A stretch of 29,538 nt of DNA from the IMG/VR virus record IMGVR_UViG_3300002914_000002, positions 1-29,538 of that record; one strand, given 5' to 3'. The stretch is from a virus. The number at the start of each line of letters is the position of its first letter. Positions within the stretch are counted from its first letter, which is position 1. The notes below the pieces were generated by a model. That model was not told the origin of the DNA. It worked only from the letters and a program-made list of their open reading frames with translations, and searched no databases. The position numbers and the translations under genes were made by a program. This document shows, in pieces, positions 6,362 to 12,327 of this stretch.

Positions 6362-6541
6362 ATGCTAGTACTTAAAAGAAGAGTAGGAGAGGTTATTTTC
6401 ATTGGAGAAGATATTAGGATAGTTGTTCTTGGTATTGAAGGAGCAAAAGTAAAAATTGGTATTGATGCTCCTAATGATGTTGCTATAATTCGTGAAGAAT
6501 TAGTAAAAGAGGAGGTTTCAAATGTTCAGACAACAGATTGA
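6362..6541 (+). CDS. csrA: CsrA/RsmA RNA-binding carbon storage regulator
   Basis: A 59-residue protein, easily missed because of its size. It begins MLVLKRRVGEVIFIGEDIRI and follows the CsrA family from end to end. Leu4, Arg6, Arg7 and Arg44 (in IIREE), the residues I recall as needed for RNA binding, are all present, as is the IGIDAP segment (family: IGI.AP) and the VLGIEGAKVKIG strand pair. CsrA is a dimer that binds GGA motifs in mRNA leaders, usually over the ribosome-binding site, to repress translation or change mRNA stability. A strong AGGAGG site lies 5 bases before the ATG and itself contains GGA motifs. The gene overlaps the next one by 20 bases. It is second to last in the early operon. 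It could retune host metabolism or motility, or time the phage's own early-to-late switch. Confidence 0.95.
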   Translation: MLVLKRRVGEVIFIGEDIRIVVLGIEGAKVKIGIDAPNDVAIIREELVKEEVSNVQTTD

Positions 6542-6860
6542 AAAAGGCGCTGCACTCCTGGATGAAAAAATACCGGAGTGGGAGTCAAGACAGAAACTTG
6601 GATTACTCAATATGAAAAGCGGATCGTGTTGCATTCTTGGCTGGAGTGAAGATGTCCAAGACTACTGGATAACACTTAAGAGACTTTTCCTTCTAGCTCA
6701 AGATGAAAGAGAATTGTGCGAGATCGCTTACGAGCATGGATTTAATATCAAACCGCATGATGATAGATATGGTTTAACAGAGGAAGGTGAGAGGTATTAT
6801 GCCTCTCTTACAGAAGAGTGGAAGAAATTTATTGAAGAAAGGAGAAAACAAAAGAGATAA
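6522..6860 (+). CDS. Conserved phage-type hypothetical protein
   Basis: 112 residues, start inside csrA with a GAGGAGG site. The N-terminal pattern (IEKGAALLDEKIPEWE, then LNMKSGSCCILGW, then AYEHGFNIKP) matches a small protein type common in phages of Gram-positive bacteria: a helix with ALLDEK.P.W, a C.LG motif and a .HGF motif. Its function is unknown. It is the last gene of the plus-strand operon and is followed by two terminators. The family resemblance is from memory. Confidence 0.75.
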   Translation: MFRQQIEKGAALLDEKIPEWESRQKLGLLNMKSGSCCILGWSEDVQDYWITLKRLFLLAQDERELCEIAYEHGFNIKPHDDRYGLTEEGERYYASLTEEWKKFIEERRKQKR

Positions 6861-6870
6861 TAGGCATCTA

Positions 6871-6901
6871 GGGCAGTTTTGATACTGCCCTTTCTTTTTT
6901 T
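6871..6901 (+). terminator. Rho-independent terminator of the early operon
   Basis: GGGCAGT (6871-6877) pairs with ACTGCCC (6884-6890) across a 6-base loop and is followed by TTTCTTTTTTT. It lies 10 bases after the stop codon at 6860. Confidence 0.88.
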
Positions 6902-6941
6902 GCCCCAAGCTCACTCTCTTCTACGGTCTTCTCAGAGCCAA

Positions 6942-6965
6942 AGAGCCCAAATAGGGCTCTTTTTT
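6942..6965 (+). terminator. Second terminator between converging blocks
   Basis: AGAGCCC (6942-6948) pairs with GGGCTCT (6954-6960) across AAATA and is followed by TTTTT(6961-6965). It backs up the first terminator. The stem could also slow minus-strand transcription arriving from 7064, although the U-tract on that side is poor. The rest of 6861-7063 holds only the palindrome copy at 6984-7007 and an 8-base inverted repeat (6972-6979 with 7058-7065). Confidence 0.82.
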
Positions 6966-6983
6966 ATGGAGAGATTGCAGAAT

Positions 6984-7007
6984 ACCACTCTCCCCTTGCA
7001 AGGTGGT
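6984..7007. repeat. Palindrome family copy (intergenic)
   Basis: Core CCCCTTGCAAGG at 6992-7003, extended by ACCACTCT on the left and TGGT on the right. It lies between the early-operon terminators and the end of the peptidase gene. The CAAGGTGG right arm is shared with copies at 10166 and 25782. Confidence 0.8.
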
Positions 7008-7063
7008 TTCTCTGCCATCTGGTGAAGACAGGGATAGGCGGAAAGTATAGGGCAGTTTGCAAT

Positions 7064-7816
7064 CTACACACTTACAGTCTTAACCATCCAGAAATCACTA
7101 GCCAAGTTACTGTCTTGTAGATAGGCATAAGACATACTAAAGTATCCCGTGCCATCAATACCCCATCCAGTTCCCCAACTATTTCTGAATAGAAACCTTT
7201 GCTGACTATCGTCATATCCTACACACAAAACCGCATGGCCGCCGAGCACTGCTTCATCTGGTCCTGGCATCGGGACTATACCATCTTGTGCTACCTGAGC
7301 AGATTCAAAGCTGGTGTAAACACTGAATCCAATCACGAATGGATAGCCAAGGGCTAATACTGTTTTCATCTGCATAATGTTCTGCATAACGCGCTGGTAG
7401 ACAATCGCCCTATCCTTTAGTGCGTCATTGTAGCAGGATTGGGGTGGTTTTGTGGTGAATTGGTTGAGATCGTAGGGCCATTCTAGCTCAGGACAATCCC
7501 CAATCTTGGCAGCCGATTTGATGGTATCTCGAATTGTTGCACCTGCATCCACCGACTTTGTGTTCTTCGATCTGCTGTTGTAGTAGAGGAAAAGATGAGA
7601 GGTTGTGAAGTCAGCTAGCCCTTGGATTTTTCTAGCTACACGAATAGCTGCTCCACCTGCAAAGGATGTACAGCTTCCAAGTTGTCCTTGGTCCTCTACC
7701 GGAGGACACAAATCTCGTAAGTCAACAGATGTTGGCAGTGTAAGTCTTTCGGCGATGGCAAATTTCTTATCTCTATGGTCTGGCAAATCAGGAATGTAAC
7801 CATAATGATGTGTCAT
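7064..7816 (-). CDS. Papain-like (C1A) cysteine peptidase
   Basis: 250 residues with the full papain catalytic set: Gln43 (oxyanion hole) and Cys49 in EDQGQLGSCTSFA, His194 in GGHAVLCVGYDD, and Asn212 in RNSWGTGWG. The start VDLRDLCPPVEDQGQ is typical of mature peptidases of this clan. There is no signal peptide and no long propeptide, so it probably acts in the cytoplasm or is released at lysis. The family hydrolyses peptide bonds; the substrate is unknown. It is the last gene of the late operon, 1 base after the Acb2-like gene, away from the head genes, which argues against a capsid-maturation protease. Roles could be host-protein degradation or cell-envelope attack. Confidence 0.9.
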   Translation of the reverse strand: MTHHYGYIPDLPDHRDKKFAIAERLTLPTSVDLRDLCPPVEDQGQLGSCTSFAGGAAIRVARKIQGLADFTTSHLFLYYNSRSKNTKSVDAGATIRDTIKSAAKIGDCPELEWPYDLNQFTTKPPQSCYNDALKDRAIVYQRVMQNIMQMKTVLALGYPFVIGFSVYTSFESAQVAQDGIVPMPGPDEAVLGGHAVLCVGYDDSQQRFLFRNSWGTGWGIDGTGYFSMSYAYLQDSNLASDFWMVKTVSV

Positions 7817-7817
7817 A

Positions 7818-8027
7818 TTACTTCTCCATTCCAGTGAGTTGCCACCGGGTTTCTAGTGCCCAATGAAACGCCTGCTGAAGCTGAGTCGTCACCAAACTAT
7901 TCTCACGCCCTCCGGGTCCTCTGTTCAGATCGTTAGAGAGCTTTCTAGATGCTTCAATGGCTACATTGATCTGCTGTATCAATGCTTCATTATCTCTTAC
8001 TAATCCTTCATTGCTTGTATTTTTCAT
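7818..8027 (-). CDS. Acb2/Tad1-type hairpin-domain protein (cyclic nucleotide sponge), predicted
   Basis: 69 residues, two predicted helices: NEALIQQINVAIEASRKLSN, a loop with Pro and Gly, then RENSLVTTQLQQAFHWALET. The pattern R-E-x-S-L-x-x-T-x-L-(Q/E)-x-A-x-x-W-A is, as I recall it, the signature of the Acb2/Tad1 hairpin domain family (often written REKSLALTKLEEAVMWANAAI in relatives). Acb2 binds cyclic di- and trinucleotides and thereby blocks CBASS; related Tad1 proteins bind the Thoeris signal. A good ribosome-binding site (GAAAGG) precedes the ATG. Location at the end of the lysis block is compatible with an accessory anti-defence gene. Family membership is likely; which signal it binds cannot be read from sequence. 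Confidence 0.65.
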   Translation of the reverse strand: MKNTSNEGLVRDNEALIQQINVAIEASRKLSNDLNRGPGGRENSLVTTQLQQAFHWALETRWQLTGMEK

Positions 8028-8039
8028 TGTCTAACCTTT

Positions 8040-8405
8040 CTACCGTACAATAACGGTAATTATCTGTTTGAACAGCAGTATGCAAAAATTGGTGATTGTG
8101 CATACTGACAACAAAAGAAATACTCCAATACCAAGCCATATGCCAGCAGGCTTGCTAATGTTTATGTTGATCGGCGCGTACACTAGTGGAGGTGGTTTTT
8201 CCTCTGGTAGTCTGATCCTTCTCATCACAGGCATATTGGGTATGGTAGTTATCTTGTCGATGGGATTGGTTTTGTCTTCCAAGCTGTACCTCCTCCTATG
8301 GGTGATTGCATACCGGATCAGGATGAAGGATTCCATCCTGATCATCTGCATGAGTTGCTGGTAGGGATTTTTAATGTCCAAAGACAATAAAGAGAAGAAT
8401 GACAA
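8040..8405 (-). CDS. Small single-pass membrane protein, hypothetical
   Basis: The frame is open from a TTG at 8405 (121 residues); ATG starts at 8351, 8345 and 8336 are alternatives and none has a convincing ribosome-binding site. The clearest part is the C-terminal half: a Pro-rich linker (LPEEKPPPLVYAP) then one membrane segment (IWLGIGVFLLLSVCTITNFC). The stop codon TAG directly precedes the Shine-Dalgarno site of the Acb2-like gene, the normal spacing in this operon, which supports the minus-strand frame. Just upstream, overlapping the holin stop as TAATG, lies a 16-residue hydrophobic frame (8371-8421, MELILLVILLFIVFGH). Function unknown; could be a lysis accessory. Confidence 0.45.
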   Translation of the reverse strand: MSFFSLLSLDIKNPYQQLMQMIRMESFILIRYAITHRRRYSLEDKTNPIDKITTIPNMPVMRRIRLPEEKPPPLVYAPININISKPAGIWLGIGVFLLLSVCTITNFCILLFKQIITVIVR

Positions 8406-8420
8406 GAAGAATAAGCTCCA

Positions 8421-8756
8421 TTATGATCCCGTTGTTCCGACTACAGGTGTACTTGTAGTCGGCAATTGGTTTACAGCAGCTTCTATAAACGAGCTGAGAA
8501 TATCGCTTGAGGGCAAAGGCAAGTTGAAAGCCTTGAAAAAGCCTGAAAGCGTATCCATAGCAAGCTGTTTTTTCTCAGCACTTGTTTTACCTGCTCCAAA
8601 TTGCTCAGCTTTCAAAACTGCAACATCTGCCCATTGCGTAATATACGCTCGTTGTTGCGCAGGAATATGAACAACAACAATATGGCAAATGTAACCAATG
8701 ATAAGAACAACTAACGGTACGGCGTACTGCGCTAAAGATGCAATAAGTACATTCAT
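8421..8756 (-). CDS. LLH-type phage holin
   Basis: 111 residues. One N-terminal membrane segment (VPLVVLIIGYICHIVVVHI) is followed by a soluble helical domain with A-V-x-x-A-E-Q (VAVLKAEQFG), EKKQLAMDTL and IEAAVNQLP, which is the layout of LLH-family holins (phage holin superfamily 6). Holins open the membrane at the programmed lysis time and release the endolysin. The start overlaps the end of the DUF1003 gene by 4 bases (ATGA). A second protein of the same layout lies at 9543-9863. Confidence 0.75.
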   Translation of the reverse strand: MNVLIASLAQYAVPLVVLIIGYICHIVVVHIPAQQRAYITQWADVAVLKAEQFGAGKTSAEKKQLAMDTLSGFFKAFNLPLPSSDILSSFIEAAVNQLPTTSTPVVGTTGS

Positions 8757-9205
8757 GAATTTAATCCTTTCTGTTGAACAAGATGAAGTAACATGTTTGT
8801 TTGCTTGAGTAATTCAGCATCTTGCTCATAGAGATGCTGAATAAGTTGTCGCGTTTCCTCCTCTCCTTTCAGATTTATTTGGTAGTCGTGTTCGGATGCC
8901 AAGCGATCCTTTGACGCTTGCCTGTTCTGACTCATCAAAATAACAGGAGTAGCAAATGCAGCTTGAAATGATAAAGCGAGATTTAATAGTATATAAGGAT
9001 ATCCATCAAAATGCACAATTAACGCAATAGTATTTATAATTATCCAAATGATTAAAATGATGCTTTGAGTGATAATAAATCTCCAACTTCCCATGATTGA
9101 TGCAACTTTATCTGATACTTTTGCCCCAACACTTAACTGATCGTCATGAACTTTATTGATGTTTTTAATTTTATATATATGGGGTTTATGCTCGAATAAT
9201 TTCAT
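8753..9205 (-). CDS. DUF1003 family membrane protein
   Basis: 150 residues matching the DUF1003 family along its length: a soluble N-terminus with KVSDKVASIMGSWRFI, two membrane segments (IILIIWIIINTIALIV and YILLNLALSFQAAFATPVIL), and the family signature MSQNRQASKDRLASEHDY, then a C-terminal helix with coiled-coil character. The function of the family is not established; members occur mostly as cellular inner-membrane proteins. Here it is translationally coupled on both sides between two holin-like genes and a membrane coiled-coil gene, so it is probably part of the lysis system, either as an antiholin/pacing protein or as a membrane-exclusion factor. The family call is strong, the role is inference. 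Confidence 0.9.
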   Translation of the reverse strand: MKLFEHKPHIYKIKNINKVHDDQLSVGAKVSDKVASIMGSWRFIITQSIILIIWIIINTIALIVHFDGYPYILLNLALSFQAAFATPVILMSQNRQASKDRLASEHDYQINLKGEEETRQLIQHLYEQDAELLKQTNMLLHLVQQKGLNS

Positions 9206-9546
9206 TCTTTATCCTCCATGCGTATAATTGTACTTTTCCCATTATCTGTGATATCTATAATATCATCCGATATGGTGATAACCAGGCCTCTATTTTTTAA
9301 TGCAACTTTTATTGTTTGTATTGTTTGTTTTAACCGACTATTATCATTTCCAATATCGATCAGCTTGCGACGGATTGACTCTATTTCTTGCTGCATTGCT
9401 GCAATTGCATCATTTTGTGATTGGTTGGTTGCGTCCCCCACTTTGCTTCTCACCAGTGAGCGAGAGGCAGCATAGGCAACCCCAAGTGCAACAATCATAC
9501 TTACTAAGCCTACATAAGCATTCAGACCAGAAATAATAACATTCAT
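9202..9546 (-). CDS. Membrane-anchored coiled-coil protein of the lysis block
   Basis: 114 residues: an N-terminal membrane segment (YVGLVSMIVALGVAYAASRS), then a coiled coil (DAIAAMQQEIESIRRKLIDI, extending to NDNSRLKQTIQTIKVAL), then a small beta-rich end (GLVITISDDIIDIT). Start and stop overlap the neighbours by 4 bases each. The topology (short outside end, membrane anchor, helical cytoplasmic rod) is found in antiholins and holin partners. No named family recognised. Confidence 0.75.
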   Translation of the reverse strand: MNVIISGLNAYVGLVSMIVALGVAYAASRSLVRSKVGDATNQSQNDAIAAMQQEIESIRRKLIDIGNDNSRLKQTIQTIKVALKNRGLVITISDDIIDITDNGKSTIIRMEDKE

Positions 9547-9863
9547 GCATTTGTCTTCGGAAGCAAGAAGACAGCAGCCTCTATTGCTATACTTATTGCT
9601 TTAGGAGGTGGAGCAGGCAATTTATACATTTCAAACAAATCTAATGTATTTACTCTTGCAAGTTGTTTTTTTGCTTCTCCTCCAAGTTCCTTGTTTTGCT
9701 GTTCTACTTGCCATACTGCCATATGGGCAAATTGCTCTAATCGCACAGCAATATGTTCAGGCATTTTTTGCTTTTGAATATTGGCTAAATGAATAGCTTC
9801 AAAAACACCAAATGTTGTACCAAATACAAAGATAAGCGTATTAATTGTTTGTGCCCAACTCAT
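9543..9863 (-). CDS. Second LLH-type holin paralogue
   Basis: 106 residues with the same layout as the protein at 8421-8756: an N-terminal hydrophobic segment (TLIFVFGTTFGVFEAIHLA), then RLEQFAHMAVWQVEQQNKEL, EAKKQLARV and AISIAIEAAVFLLP. The A-V-x-x-x-E-Q and I-E-A-A-V landmarks align with the other copy although overall similarity is low. The start has an AGGAGG site 4 bases before the ATG. Two divergent LLH proteins in one operon suggest a holin plus a modified partner rather than redundancy. Confidence 0.7.
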   Translation of the reverse strand: MSWAQTINTLIFVFGTTFGVFEAIHLANIQKQKMPEHIAVRLEQFAHMAVWQVEQQNKELGGEAKKQLARVNTLDLFEMYKLPAPPPKAISIAIEAAVFLLPKTNA

Positions 9864-9864
9864 A

Positions 9865-10041
9865 TCAACCTCCTACCAAAATGACCCATGCCACAATTGC
9901 TAATATTGCAACAAAAACCCACAATATCCATAACCAACTTTCCTGACTTCTTGGTAGTGCATACCCGAATAAGCCTGATGCTGTTTTAATGTTGTTTGTA
10001 GCAGCATCAGGCTGTAAGCAATTCACGAGAAAATGCATCAT
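9865..10041 (-). CDS. 58-residue single-pass membrane protein
   Basis: A small gene between lysin and holin. It starts at an ATG-ATG pair at 10041 with AGGAGAG just upstream and ends at a TGA 1 base before the next ATG. A soluble N-terminus (residues 1-36, with QPDAATNNIKTASGLFGYAL) precedes a clear membrane segment (SWLWILWVFVAILAIVAWVI) and VGG at the end. The spacing to both neighbours and the strong ribosome-binding site support a real gene. Likely a lysis-block membrane partner. A 12-base inverted repeat lies inside its coding region. Confidence 0.75.
   Translation of the reverse strand: MMHFLVNCLQPDAATNNIKTASGLFGYALPRSQESWLWILWVFVAILAIVAWVILVGG
9972..10013. repeat. 12-base perfect inverted repeat inside the small membrane gene
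   Basis: AGCCTGATGCTG (9972-9983) and CAGCATCAGGCT (10002-10013) are perfect complements across an 18-base AT-rich loop. On the minus strand the hairpin would form 30 to 70 bases into the coding region, with no U-tract. It could slow ribosomes or mark an mRNA-processing point between lysin and holin messages. Confidence 0.8.
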
Positions 10042-10049
10042 AATCTCTC

Positions 10050-11252
10050 CTACTGAACTTGGGCAAGCTTCATGATGGTATCAACATCATTCTTAATGCT
10101 TTGTCCAACCGTTTGAATTTGCTGCATATTGGCAACAATGGGTAACGATTGAAGTTTGGCTATCTCCCCTTGCAAGGTGGCTATCTGGGGATCTTGTCCT
10201 AGCCCACTACTGATTTGAAGCGTATACACACGATCTGCACCTGGTGGATAGCTGATCACATGATCAGGATCAAAGATAAGTACCCCGCGTTCAAATCGTT
10301 GAGTGACAACTCCAGGATGGCCATTTACGGGTATCTCGTTAGAGAGCGGAAGCCCCAAATGAGTCAGTCCACACAAATCGTTTCCTCCAAATCCCTGGTA
10401 GAAAGCAAGGATCTCACCATGTAAGGTGAAGCCTGTTTGGATGCACGTCCAAGTTTTCGTGTCTCCTTTGAAGAAGTTTGCAACGGCTCCATTAGTAAGG
10501 TCAATAGTCACGGGTTGTTCCTCCGGTGGTTGAATAGACTTTGGAAATTGGGCAAGTATTTGATCAAGTAGTCCTGGATTTTGAATAGCAGTTCCATAGT
10601 GCCAAATTGAGATTGCACTGCTTCCTCTATCATGAGCAACTTTGGCATTGACAACAACGTTGTTTGGTCCTACATCTTGCGTCATTTCTAGCGTTGGCTG
10701 GAGGCATGCTCCATTGAATTGTCCCCAACAACTAACTAGAAAGTCGTCATATTGTTGAGGCATGTAGGCATCAACACAGGGACTGAGAGCGCCTAGAACC
10801 GATTGCCAGTTCTGAAGATTTGGATCAGCCCAAGTACTCACTAGGAACACTCCTGGTGTAGGATGGATTTTGCTTGCGAGATAGCTTGCCCATGAAACTT
10901 GCCCATTCCACTCTGTTTCCATATCAGCACACACAATACCGTCTTCTGCCATGAAGCTTTGGAGAATACCAATCTCAGCATCCAAGCTATTGTAGGTGTT
11001 CCCGTAGGAATATGTGTAGGGGATGCAACCAACACCCACTGACTTGATGATGTCCCTCACTGGTCGGTAGCCAATCATACCTCCATACCATAAGTTTGTC
11101 CCGTCCGCCACTTTGACTAAGAGTGAATCCACTCCATGAGCTTTTGCGAATTGGGCAGCCTGTTGGAATTGTTGGATTGACCATCCTGCTGTGCTTGTAC
11201 CGAGGAACAAAAGGTGCTCTCCTGTGACCTTGGCAACGTCTTGACATGACAT
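10050..11252 (-). CDS. Probable endolysin: TIM-barrel glycosidase with LGFP-like repeat
   Basis: 400 residues. Residues 10-230 look like a TIM-barrel of the GH25-like/DUF1906 type: FLGTSTAGWS start, VDSLLVKVADGTNLWYGG, and an acidic pair Asp110-Met-Glu112 (VCADMETEW) placed like the catalytic D-x-E of GH25 lysozymes. After a Pro-rich linker, residues about 255-340 (GLTHLGLPLSNE, then QRFERGVLIFDPDH) resemble LGFP repeats, which bind cell-wall material. The last 45 residues form a coiled coil that includes the palindrome-encoded ATLQGE. There is no signal peptide, so export depends on the holins downstream. The start lies in a TAATG overlap with the preceding gene. Confidence 0.75.
   Translation of the reverse strand: MSCQDVAKVTGEHLLFLGTSTAGWSIQQFQQAAQFAKAHGVDSLLVKVADGTNLWYGGMIGYRPVRDIIKSVGVGCIPYTYSYGNTYNSLDAEIGILQSFMAEDGIVCADMETEWNGQVSWASYLASKIHPTPGVFLVSTWADPNLQNWQSVLGALSPCVDAYMPQQYDDFLVSCWGQFNGACLQPTLEMTQDVGPNNVVVNAKVAHDRGSSAISIWHYGTAIQNPGLLDQILAQFPKSIQPPEEQPVTIDLTNGAVANFFKGDTKTWTCIQTGFTLHGEILAFYQGFGGNDLCGLTHLGLPLSNEIPVNGHPGVVTQRFERGVLIFDPDHVISYPPGADRVYTLQISSGLGQDPQIATLQGEIAKLQSLPIVANMQQIQTVGQSIKNDVDTIMKLAQVQ
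10166..10177. repeat. Palindrome family copy inside the endolysin gene
   Basis: Core CCCCTTGCAAGG, flanked by CTATCT on the left and TGGCTAT on the right. Read on the minus strand as ATA GCC ACC TTG CAA GGG GAG (I-A-T-L-Q-G-E) in the C-terminal coiled coil. Confidence 0.8.
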
Positions 11253-11464
11253 TAAACAGCATCCTCACTTCCTTCAAGATCAGGTGTCACATATGGATTT
11301 TTCTTTGATCCATATGCGCTAGACACTTCCGTTGCTATTTTATTTAATTTTTGTTCTACACGATTATCTACATATTTATCAAGTGCCTCTATTAAAGCAT
11401 CTATATAGCCTCCTTGAATGCAATTATAAATTTCAATAACTAACTCTCTATTGTCAGTAGTCAT
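11252..11464 (-). CDS. Small helical hypothetical protein upstream of the lysin
   Basis: 70 residues from the ATG at 11464, which has GAGG 9 bases upstream (overlapping the preceding gene's end); an in-frame TTG at 11479 is less likely. Mostly helical (ELVIEIYNCIQGGYIDALIE, DKYVDNRVEQKLNKIATEV) with a polar C-terminus. No family recognised. It overlaps the lysin start as TAATG, so lysin translation is coupled to it. Confidence 0.75.
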   Translation of the reverse strand: MTTDNRELVIEIYNCIQGGYIDALIEALDKYVDNRVEQKLNKIATEVSSAYGSKKNPYVTPDLEGSEDAV

Positions 11465-11468
11465 ACAT

Positions 11469-11930
11469 TTACCTCGCAACTATTAAAGTAGCAATTGCCA
11501 GTATTGTTATGTGACACACTTGATCACCCCAGATTGCTACATGTAACGCTACATCTCCACTGGTTGTCTGTTTGAAAAATCCTCTCCACCAGACAAGAGG
11601 AAATCTTAAATCAATTAGCAGATGGGTGATAGCAATAGGAATTGCCATCCACCAGGGAAAAATAAAAAATAGCCCTAGCAGATGGATACCAGAGTGTACC
11701 CATGCTGCTGGATGAGGGATGAGAAATAAAGGCCCATCTCCCTCTTTCTTTTGCTTAGGTGGATAGGGCACATAATTTGCCTTGTTTCGTGCCATCCAAT
11801 CGGATTGAAAAATCCAATCTGCAAATAAATGCCAAACAAATGCCTTTTCAAAAATATCCAAAGTTCTCTCTCTTTTGTCATCAGTATACCCTAATTGGCA
11901 ACAATTTGGATATTGCCTTGTACTATCCAC
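11469..11930 (-). CDS. DUF3307 family membrane protein
   Basis: 153 residues if started at the GTG at 11930; an internal TTG near residue 24 is an alternative. Landmarks of the DUF3307 family are present: the H-x3-D-x3-Q motif (His34, Asp38, Gln42 in HLFADWIFQSDW), HPAAWVHSGIHL, THLLID, and the C-terminal D-Q-x2-H (Asp136, Gln137, His140). Several membrane segments surround these polar residues (LLGLFFIFPWWMAIPIAI and ITILAIATLIVA). The histidine/aspartate pattern in the membrane suggests metal binding or proton chemistry, but the function of the family is unknown. Members are frequent in phages and prophages. The gene heads the lysis block. Confidence 0.8.
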   Translation of the reverse strand: MDSTRQYPNCCQLGYTDDKRERTLDIFEKAFVWHLFADWIFQSDWMARNKANYVPYPPKQKKEGDGPLFLIPHPAAWVHSGIHLLGLFFIFPWWMAIPIAITHLLIDLRFPLVWWRGFFKQTTSGDVALHVAIWGDQVCHITILAIATLIVAR

Positions 11931-12018
11931 CTACAAATTTTGAAACTGCTTCTCTCCTAGCTCCACAAGGTACTAACTTCTATAAATTAATATTAGTTGC
12001 AATTAGAATACTTCCCAT
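11923..12018 (-). pseudogene. Possible decayed small gene interrupted by an amber codon
   Basis: From an ATG at 12018 the frame reads MGSILIATNINL, then TAG, then KLVPCGARREAVSKFVGG and a TAG that overlaps the GTG start of the DUF3307 gene. The end-to-start overlap with the next gene is the normal operon pattern here, which suggests that the frame was once coding. The hydrophobic start looks like a small membrane protein. TAG is a genuine stop in other genes of this window (lysin, peptidase, gene at 446), so read-through is not expected. The stretch 12019-12159 holds only short unconvincing frames. Confidence 0.3.
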
Positions 12019-12159
12019 GCCAATAAATGAACCTTTTACCTCTTTTTAAATTGATAAGGACAACATGATAAGGGTACTTCTTCCTTTTCTGTCTGATTTG
12101 AGACTAGTGATACATACATCTTTAATCTAGTCATCTGTACAACCATGTATATACATAAT

Positions 12160-12327
12160 TCACACTCCAGCAGGCAAAGTATTTATCACGAGCACTTTGG
12201 GATTTCCAGTCCCATCATCCACATGTACCGGCTTGCCATTTAACACAATTTTAATCCACATGTTCTAACTATCAGGAGTAGCCACATCAGCAGTTTGGTA
12301 AGTATATGATGCTTTTCCCAGTACATC
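12160..12327 (-). pseudogene. Truncated remnant of a BppU-like baseplate gene
   Basis: The frame reads GKASYTYQTADVATPDS, a TAG, NMWIKIVLNGKPVHVDDGTG, then NPKVLVINTLPAGV and a stop. This aligns without gaps to the last 50 residues of the intact protein encoded at 14490-14846 (GKASYVYQSVDV..., WIKIMLGGKPVHVDDGTG, NPKVLVVNALPVGV). The N-terminal two thirds are missing, cut off exactly at the end of the fibre gene at 12326, and an amber codon interrupts what remains. Protein identity is high but the DNA is clearly diverged, so the copy is not recent or came from a related phage. Confidence 0.85.

Noticed and set aside
8068-8670. Two plus-strand frames (8068-8364 and 8374-8670)
   Set aside because: They oppose a tightly coupled minus-strand operon; the second is antisense to a holin and the first starts at a TTG without a good site. 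Hydrophobicity of the first mirrors the minus-strand membrane gene.
11759-12049. 96-residue plus-strand frame
   Set aside because: Half is antisense to the DUF3307 gene and the rest covers decayed sequence; no ribosome-binding site or family pattern.
11923-12327. Reassignment of TAG as a sense codon
   Set aside because: Lysin, peptidase, scaffold and the gene at 446 all end in TAG at sensible positions, so the two internal TAG codons are better explained as nonsense mutations in remnants.
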